Of a DNA stretch of 9,442 nucleotides, positions 5,429-9,442 are shown one piece after another. The translations under genes and the position numbers were made by a program. Numbering within the stretch: the first letter of the stretch is position 1; every line of letters starts with the position of its first letter. A model generated the notes under the pieces. That model was not told the origin of the DNA. It ran no database searches and saw only the letters and a program-made list of their open reading frames with translations. This DNA is from CAZVCG01 sp964649675 (GTDB lineage Bacteria > Pseudomonadota > Alphaproteobacteria > UBA9219), in NCBI GenBank assembly GCA_964649675.1, contig CAZYPX010000071.1, positions 1 to 9,442 of the forward strand, written 5' to 3'.

Positions 5429-6370
5429 ATGCGCTCACGTCATGTTATCGGCACGATGCTGCTCGCGGCTCTTTGCGGCGTTCTCGGCGGGCAGTTGGGC
5501 CTTATGCTCCTCAACGGCGAAACGCCCTCGTTTGGCGGCAAGGAAACGGCCTATGAACGCGTGATGCGCACGCAAACGCTGCGCTGCGGCTACGTCATGC
5601 ACCCGCCGCACGTGGCCAAGGACCCGAACACCGGCGCGTTGACGGGGTCGATCGTGGACATCATGAACGAGGCGGGAAGGCTTTTGAACATCACGATCGC
5701 ATGGCCCGAAGAGGTGGGCTGGGGCAACACCGTAGAGGCTTTGCGCTCGGGCCGCATCGACGCCATCTGCACCGATTTTTGGATGAATCCCGTCGAAGGC
5801 CGCTACATGGGATATTCGATGCCACTGTACTACGAAACGGTGGTGGCCTATGGCCGCTCGGACGACCGGCGTTTTTTGCGCAATCTCGACGCGGCCGACG
5901 ATCCTTCGGTGACGATTGCGGCCACGGACGGCTCGATCAACGGCATCATCGCCCAGCAGGATTTTCCCAAGGCGAAGATCGCATGGCTGCCCAACATGAC
6001 GCCTGATCTTCAAATTTTGATGGAAGTCGAATCCGGCAAGGCCGACATCGCCTTCGTGCCCGTGATGGACGGCTTGCGCTATGCGCAAAGCAATCCGGGC
6101 AAGCTAATCAACCTTACGCACGATAGGCCCCTGCGGGCGTTTCCGGTGACCATCGGCCTGCCGCAGGGCGATACGGCCTTGAAAACCATGCTGGATTCGG
6201 CGTTTGTCCAGCTTTTGTACGGACGCTTTGTCGACAAGGCGCTCGACCGGCACGGCATGGCGGCGGATGCCGTGTTCCGCGTGGCGAGGCCGTACGACGT
6301 TCCGGCCGCCTCGGTCGGCGGCGTTTTGTCGATTCCCTACGAATCTGCTACAACCCTTCCGACTCAGTAA
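5429..6370 (+). CDS. Solute-binding protein, family 3 type (amino-acid-like ligand), between ntrY and ntrX
   Basis: This 313-residue protein has a hydrophobic N-terminal segment (about residues 6-28) for export or membrane anchoring, then a bacterial family 3 periplasmic binding fold at about 45-275. Recognisable parts are RVMRTQTLRCGYVMHPPHV, the LTGSIVDIMNEAG helix, EALRSGRIDAICTDFWMNP, the segment EGRYMGYSMPLYYE, in which R125 matches the arginine that binds the ligand carboxylate in this family, and ESGKADIAFVPVMDGLRYA. An amino-acid-like ligand is therefore plausible but unproven. Cys16 is preceded by AAL, a poor lipobox, so a lipoprotein is doubtful. A strong AGGAGG (5417-5422) supports the start. 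No permease or ATPase gene is nearby, which argues for sensing or for a transporter elsewhere. It lies 61 bases after ntrY and 26 before ntrX. Confidence 0.9.
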   Translation: MRSRHVIGTMLLAALCGVLGGQLGLMLLNGETPSFGGKETAYERVMRTQTLRCGYVMHPPHVAKDPNTGALTGSIVDIMNEAGRLLNITIAWPEEVGWGNTVEALRSGRIDAICTDFWMNPVEGRYMGYSMPLYYETVVAYGRSDDRRFLRNLDAADDPSVTIAATDGSINGIIAQQDFPKAKIAWLPNMTPDLQILMEVESGKADIAFVPVMDGLRYAQSNPGKLINLTHDRPLRAFPVTIGLPQGDTALKTMLDSAFVQLLYGRFVDKALDRHGMAADAVFRVARPYDVPAASVGGVLSIPYESATTLPTQ

Positions 6371-6396
6371 CAAGCCCTTGGCGAGGTGTATTTAAG

Positions 6397-7863
6397 ATGA
6401 GCTCGAACGCGAAAGACCGCCATTTGTCCCAAGACATCCTGATCGTCGATGACGAAGCCGACATCTGCCTTTTGATCGAAGGCGTCCTGAACGACGAAGG
6501 TTTCAAAACCCGCAAGGCGTCCAACGCCGAAAAAGCGTTGGCCGAAATCGCGGCGCGGCGGCCGACGCTCGTCATTCTCGACATTTGGCTTCAGGGCAGC
6601 ACGATGGATGGCATGCAATTGCTCGACGTGATCGCGCGCGACCATCCGGATGTGCCCGTCATCATGATCAGCGGCCACGGCAACATCGAAACGGCGGTGG
6701 CGGCGATCAAGCGCGGCGCGTACGATTTTATCGAAAAACCTTTCAAGGCCGACCGTCTTGTTCTTCAGGTGCGCCACGCGCTTGAGGCCTACCGCTTGCG
6801 CCGCGAAAATCAGGAGCTTAAGGTCAGGGCGGGGGCCGACAACGAGCTTATCGGCAAATCTGCGGCGATCAACCAAGTGCGTCAGGTGATCGACCGCGTC
6901 GCGCCGACGGGCAGCCGCGTTTTGATCGTCGGCCCTTCGGGATCGGGCAAGGAGATCGCGGCGCGCACGCTGCACGCGCGCTCAAAACGCGGCCATGGCC
7001 CCTTCGTCGTCGTCAATTGCGCCATTTTGCGGCCCGAGCAGATCGAAACCGAGATTTTCGGCGTTGAGGGCGACGCGCAAGGTAACGGGCGCAAGATCGG
7101 CCTTTTTGAACGTGCCCACGGCGGCACGCTGTACCTCGACGAAGTGGGTGATATGCCGCTCGAAACGCAGGGAAAAATCGTGCGCGTCCTTCAGGAACAG
7201 GTGTTCAACCGCGTCGACGGCGCGACGCGCGTCGAGGTCGATGTGCGCGTGATCGCCAGCAGCACGGAGGATCTTCAGATCCACATGCAAACGGGGCGCG
7301 TGCGTCAGGATCTCTACTATCGCCTCAGCGTCGTCCCTGTCCGCATACCTGCGTTGGCGGAACGCCGCGACGACATTCCCTTGCTGGCCCAGCATTTTGT
7401 GACGCGCTCCGCCGAAGCGTCGGGTCTGCCCTCGCGTTTTCTGGGCGAGGACGCTATGGCCGCGCTTCAAGCTTACGAGTGGCCCGGCAACGTTCGCCAG
7501 TTGCGCAACGCGATGGAATGGCTGCTCATCATGGCGGCGGGCGACGTGAACGAGCCGATCCGCGCCGACATGCTGCCGCCGGAGATCATCGCGCAAACGC
7601 CCAACGTTCTGCGCTGGGAAAAGGGCGGCGAGATCATGACGCTTCCTTTAAGAGACGCGCGCGAAATGTTCGAACGCGAATATCTGCTGGCGCAAATTAC
7701 GCGCTTCGGCGGCAACATCTCGCGCACGGCGAACTTCATCGGCATGGAGCGCTCGGCCTTGCATCGCAAGCTCAAACTGCTTGGCGTCCACGGCAACAGC
7801 AACGTCGATCCCGCGATGGCCGTCGTTGAACAGGTCATGACGGCGAGCGAAAAGATGAACTAG
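6397..7863 (+). CDS. ntrX: NtrX response regulator (receiver, AAA+, Fis-type HTH)
   Basis: This 488-residue cytosolic regulator is the expected partner of NtrY. The receiver (residues 12-132) keeps acidic D18/D19, phosphoacceptor D62 (LDIW), S92 and K114 (EKPF). The AAA+ domain (about 150-380) has Walker A GPSGSGKE (179-186), Walker B GGTLYLDE (242-249), RVRQDLYYRLSVVPVRIPAL and WPGNVRQLRN. The C-terminal HTH is near 425-464 (GGNISRTANFIGMERSALHR). The GAFTGA loop that contacts sigma54 is missing: the region after EIFGVEG runs DAQGNGRKIGLFERA. This absence is usual for alphaproteobacterial NtrX, so it probably controls sigma70-type promoters. A GAGGTG site (6383-6388) precedes the ATG. A terminator follows immediately, making this the last gene of the set. 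Confidence 0.96.
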   Translation: MSSNAKDRHLSQDILIVDDEADICLLIEGVLNDEGFKTRKASNAEKALAEIAARRPTLVILDIWLQGSTMDGMQLLDVIARDHPDVPVIMISGHGNIETAVAAIKRGAYDFIEKPFKADRLVLQVRHALEAYRLRRENQELKVRAGADNELIGKSAAINQVRQVIDRVAPTGSRVLIVGPSGSGKEIAARTLHARSKRGHGPFVVVNCAILRPEQIETEIFGVEGDAQGNGRKIGLFERAHGGTLYLDEVGDMPLETQGKIVRVLQEQVFNRVDGATRVEVDVRVIASSTEDLQIHMQTGRVRQDLYYRLSVVPVRIPALAERRDDIPLLAQHFVTRSAEASGLPSRFLGEDAMAALQAYEWPGNVRQLRNAMEWLLIMAAGDVNEPIRADMLPPEIIAQTPNVLRWEKGGEIMTLPLRDAREMFEREYLLAQITRFGGNISRTANFIGMERSALHRKLKLLGVHGNSNVDPAMAVVEQVMTASEKMN

Positions 7864-7866
7864 GCT

Positions 7867-7893
7867 CCGCGCCTGTAATCAGCGCGGCTTTTT
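7867..7893 (+). terminator. Intrinsic terminator after ntrX
   Basis: CCGCGC (7867-7872) pairs with GCGCGG (7882-7887) around a 9-base loop, followed by C and five T residues (7889-7893). A shifted pairing with CTG/CAG closing a 4-base loop is also possible. It starts three bases after the ntrX stop and should end the dusB-to-ntrX transcript. Confidence 0.75.
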
Positions 7894-7922
7894 CGCAGCG
7901 CTTTGCGTGTTTGCTCAGGATT

Positions 7923-7946
7923 AAAAAAAATGGCGGCGCCATCTTC
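7923..7946 (-). terminator. Probable leftward terminator
   Basis: On the minus strand ATGGC (7942-7938) pairs with GCCAT (7934-7930) around a 3-base loop, within a 13-base palindrome, and runs into eight T residues (7930-7923). Wobble pairs with the T-run could lengthen the stem. It would stop a leftward transcript coming from the repeat array; no convincing leftward gene or promoter was found. Confidence 0.4.
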
Positions 7947-8033
7947 GTTCGCTGTCGATCGACGGCTTCTTCGCCCGTTTTTGACGAAATGATCCGCCCG
8001 CGCTTTGAAAACCAGGAAGGTTTCGGGCTGAGG

Positions 8034-8177
8034 GGAACGTTTCGTCCTTTTTAGCCCTGAAATTCGGAACGTTTCGTCCTGTTTAGCCCTCAATTGCGGA
8101 ACGTTTCGTCCTTTTTCCCTTTTTCAGAGACAAATTTTCGTTTTTTTGATTTTTTTAAAAAAAAGAATGTTTCGTCC
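8034..8177. repeat. Direct-repeat array with 32-bp period, core GTTTCGTCCT
   Basis: Three units begin with GGAACGTTTCGTCCT at 8034, 8066 and 8098, exactly 32 bases apart. Units one and two also share TTTAGCCCT further on. A worn unit is seen at 8130 (in register; keeps TTTTCG and a T-run), and a fifth at 8164 reads AGAATGTTTCGTCCT, two bases off register. Looser relatives occur at 8015 (GGAAGGTTTCG) and 8184 (GGAAAGTCTCTTC). Thirty-two bases is about three helical turns, so the boxes face one side of DNA, as in cooperative protein-binding sites. It lies upstream of the DUF192 gene. It has no CRISPR-like unique spacers. Confidence 0.8.
8150..8164. other. T7-A8 tract in the repeat array
   Basis: Seven T residues (8150-8156) run directly into eight A residues (8157-8164), next to another T7 run (8141-8147). 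Such tracts alter DNA stiffness and curvature and may favour bending near the array or the downstream promoter. Confidence 0.5.
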
Positions 8178-8231
8178 TGCTGCGGAAAGTCTCTTCTTTT
8201 CTTTGCGCCGCGAAAAAAGCGCTTCACGTTT

Positions 8232-8260
8232 TTGCCAAAAAGCGGTAGCTCTCATAGACT
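8232..8260 (+). promoter_or_regulatory. Sigma70-type promoter for the DUF192 gene
   Basis: TTGCCA (8232-8237) and TAGACT (8255-8260) are separated by 17 bases, close to the TTGACA/TATAAT consensus at ideal spacing. A start would fall near 8267, giving a short leader that holds AGGAGG (8272-8277) seven bases before the ATG at 8285. The 32-bp repeat array ends about 55 bases upstream of the -35 box. Confidence 0.5.
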
Positions 8261-8284
8261 AAGGTATGCAAAGGAGGGAATCTT

Positions 8285-8977
8285 ATGCCAATTCAACTCA
8301 ACATCGATCCGAAAAAGTCCGCCGCCCTTGTCGGCGCGCTGGCTGCGGCTTTTTTCGCGGGCCTTGCCTTGTGGTATTGGGCGGGAGGCGAGCCGAGCCG
8401 CATCCCCGCGATTCCGCCGCATTTCACCCAAGATCGCATCACGATCGAAAGCTCTGGCGGCCAAAGGCATGCGTTCGATGTCGATGTCGCCATTACGGAA
8501 GAGCAGCAGGGATACGGCCTCAAGTTCCGCGAGGACTTGCCTCGGGATTCCGGCATGCTGTTCCTTTTCAAGCCGGCGCGTGAGGTGATTTTCTGGATGG
8601 AAGACACGCTCATTCCTCTCGATATGCTGTTCATCCGGGGCGACGGAACCATTGTGAAAATCGTACGCGACGCGCAACCGAAAGACCTGTCTCGTGTCCC
8701 CTCGGGCGAGCCGGTGGCGGCGGTTCTTGAGATCTACGGCGGCGAGGCCGACCGGCGAGGCATTCGCGAGGGCGACAAAGGCCTTCATGCCTTTTTTGAA
8801 AGCCCTCCCGAACAGGCTCCGGACGTAACGGCGGAACCGCAGCAGGATCAAGCGCCTGAGCAGCTGCTCGAGCAGCCCCAGGAGCAGCCCCAAGAGCAAC
8901 TCCAGCTGCCGGAGCAACCCGAAGCCGCGCAGCCCCCCGAAGCTCCAGAGCAACCCAAAGCCCAGACGGCTGAATAA
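8285..8977 (+). CDS. Membrane-anchored DUF192 protein with Gln/Pro/Glu-rich tail
   Basis: This 230-residue protein has one hydrophobic segment (about residues 12-34) that should anchor or export it, then a DUF192 domain (about 45-166). Family marks include FDVDVAITEEQQGYGLKFRE, DSGMLFLFKPAREVIFWMED, TLIPLDMLFIRGDGTIVKI and VLEIYGGEADRRGIREGD. The function of DUF192 proteins is not established. The domain fits the periplasmic side if the N-terminus is inside. Residues 174-230 form a low-complexity tail rich in Gln, Pro and Glu, partly built from 12-base tandem repeats; such tails are not part of the usual domain and may act as a spacer or binding surface. A strong AGGAGG fixes the start. The gene ends in two consecutive TAA codons and stands alone, with its own likely promoter. 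Confidence 0.9.
   Translation: MPIQLNIDPKKSAALVGALAAAFFAGLALWYWAGGEPSRIPAIPPHFTQDRITIESSGGQRHAFDVDVAITEEQQGYGLKFREDLPRDSGMLFLFKPAREVIFWMEDTLIPLDMLFIRGDGTIVKIVRDAQPKDLSRVPSGEPVAAVLEIYGGEADRRGIREGDKGLHAFFESPPEQAPDVTAEPQQDQAPEQLLEQPQEQPQEQLQLPEQPEAAQPPEAPEQPKAQTAE
8870..8905 (+). repeat. 12-base tandem repeat, three units, in the DUF192 gene tail
   Basis: Units at 8870-8881, 8882-8893 and 8894-8905 follow GAGCAGCCCCAG; the second differs by one base and the third by two. They encode EQPQ, EQPQ and EQLQ. Being a multiple of three, copy-number change would lengthen or shorten the tail without a frameshift. Confidence 0.8.
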
Positions 8978-8996
8978 TAAAGCGCCGTCAAGCATG

Positions 8997-9029
8997 AAAA
9001 AAACCCTCTCCCTTTGCGGGAGAGGGTTT
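8997..9029. terminator. Strong hairpin terminator shared by convergent genes
   Basis: AAACCCTCTCCC (9001-9012) and GGGAGAGGGTTT (9018-9029) form a perfect 12-bp stem with loop TTTGC. On the minus strand the stem is followed by a seven-T run (9003-8997 as A on the plus strand), a textbook terminator for the leftward NYN gene ending at 9086. Rightward it has only three T residues at the stem end and a T5 run a few bases later, so it may also serve the DUF192 gene, less efficiently. Confidence 0.85.
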
Positions 9030-9085
9030 ATGCGTTTTTGCGCCGATTTCTAATAGTTTCTTTTGGTTTTCAGGCGCGTAAGTCG

Positions 9086-9442
9086 TTACGCCACGTCCTG
9101 AATGGCTTCTTGCGCGTCGGCGAGATGTTGCGCCACTTCCTTCATGCTGGGTTGCGCAGGCTGTCCGCCCTGTTGCGGCTGAGCGTTGGGATCGCGCGCG
9201 CGCGCGATGTGCGGCATAAGGTCTTGGAGTTCGATGAAATTATCGGCCTGACGGCGCAGCTCGTCCGCGACCATCGGCGGGGACGAACGCATCGTGCTGA
9301 CGACGCTCACGCGTACGCCCTTGCGTTGTACCGCTTCCACGAGGCGGCGGAAGTCGCCGTCGCCCGAGAAGATAATGATATGCTCGACGCGGTCGGACAT
9401 TTCCATCACGTCGATGGCGAGTTCGATGTCCATATTGCCCTT
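9086..9442 (-). CDS. NYN/LabA-like domain protein, C-terminal part (runs off the right edge)
   Basis: The last 118 codons of a leftward gene are visible. They begin KGNMDIELAIDVMEM and continue with IIIFSGDGDFRRLVEAVQRK, GVRVSVVSTMRSS, VADELRRQADNFIELQDL, which are marks of the NYN (PIN-like) nuclease fold of the LabA/DUF88 group. The acidic residues in NMD and SGDGDF are those expected to bind metal; the first acidic motif would lie beyond the window. A role in RNA cleavage is inferred from the fold only. After about residue 85 the tail is Gln/Pro-containing (NAQPQQGGQPAQPS) and then helical. The ATG at 9433 is internal: the reading frame is open upstream and KGN before it belongs to the conserved motif. 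A strong hairpin terminator follows 57 bases after the stop. Confidence 0.88.
   Translation of the reverse strand, partial: KGNMDIELAIDVMEMSDRVEHIIIFSGDGDFRRLVEAVQRKGVRVSVVSTMRSSPPMVADELRRQADNFIELQDLMPHIARARDPNAQPQQGGQPAQPSMKEVAQHLADAQEAIQDVA

Noticed and set aside
3859..5430. Long open frame on the minus strand (523 codons) opposite ntrY
   Set aside because: It is rich in Arg, His and Asp, typical of antisense frames in GC-rich genes, shows no domain, and lies opposite a gene with intact kinase motifs.
7860..8093. Leftward frame across the ntrX-DUF192 intergenic region
   Set aside because: It needs a TTG start inside the repeat array, runs through two hairpins, and has no recognisable domain or clear ribosome site.
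8034..8177. CRISPR array
   Set aside because: The period is 32 bases in total, leaving no room for unique spacers; part of the inter-box sequence is also repeated, and no cas gene is present.
8094..8588. Plus-strand frame beginning in the repeat array
   Set aside because: Its first half reads through poly-T and poly-A tracts and its second half overlaps the DUF192 gene in another frame.
9433..9433. ATG at 9433 as the true start of the NYN protein
   Set aside because: The frame is open to the window edge and the preceding residues KGN belong to the conserved KGNMDIEL motif, so the gene starts outside the window.

Overview
The window looks like a chromosomal segment of an alphaproteobacterium. 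The evidence is the fused ispDF gene, the gene order cinA / ispDF (leftward) / dusB(nifR3) / ntr genes (rightward), and a CDS architecture that matches alphaproteobacterial NtrY and NtrX. Coding DNA is GC-rich; the exception is the AT-richer stretch at about 150-500. I cannot fix the genus. The loss of ntrB and the small Fis-type gene in place of ntrC suggest a deep-branching or reduced lineage, but that is inference.

Layout. Positions 1-70 hold the first 23 codons of a leftward CinA/PncC-type gene. Positions 100-149 hold a perfect 22-bp inverted repeat whose arms are G-quadruplex-type sequences. Positions 173-481 hold a leftward small multidrug resistance (SMR, SugE/Gdx-like) gene broken by two in-frame stops. 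Positions 499-1656 hold leftward ispDF, a bifunctional enzyme of the non-mevalonate isoprenoid pathway. Positions 1657-1787 are a divergent control region with hairpins and a sigma54-like -24/-12 element pointing at dusB.

Positions 1788-7863 form a rightward, closely spaced gene set: dusB (tRNA dihydrouridine synthase), a 95-residue Fis-type protein that looks like the C-terminal DNA-binding domain of NtrC on its own, ntrY (membrane sensor kinase), a periplasmic or membrane-anchored solute-binding protein, and ntrX (response regulator). The usual order is dusB-ntrB-ntrC-ntrY-ntrX. Here ntrB and the receiver and ATPase parts of ntrC are absent, and a solute-binding protein sits between kinase and regulator. 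NtrY and NtrX keep their phosphotransfer residues, so they should work as a pair. The binding protein may give them a ligand input and the Fis-type protein may act on the same DNA sites, but both ideas are inferred from position only.

Positions 7864-8284 are non-coding: a terminator for the ntr set, a probable leftward terminator, an array of boxes repeated every 32 bp, and a good sigma70-type promoter for the next gene. Positions 8285-8977 encode a membrane-anchored DUF192 protein with a Gln/Pro/Glu-rich tail. A strong hairpin at 9001-9029 separates it from a convergent NYN/LabA-type protein gene that runs off the right edge.

The points most worth following up are the rewired ntr locus (orphan NtrC DNA-binding domain plus inserted binding protein), the 32-bp phased repeat array, and the sigma54-like element in a locus whose own regulators appear unable to activate sigma54.
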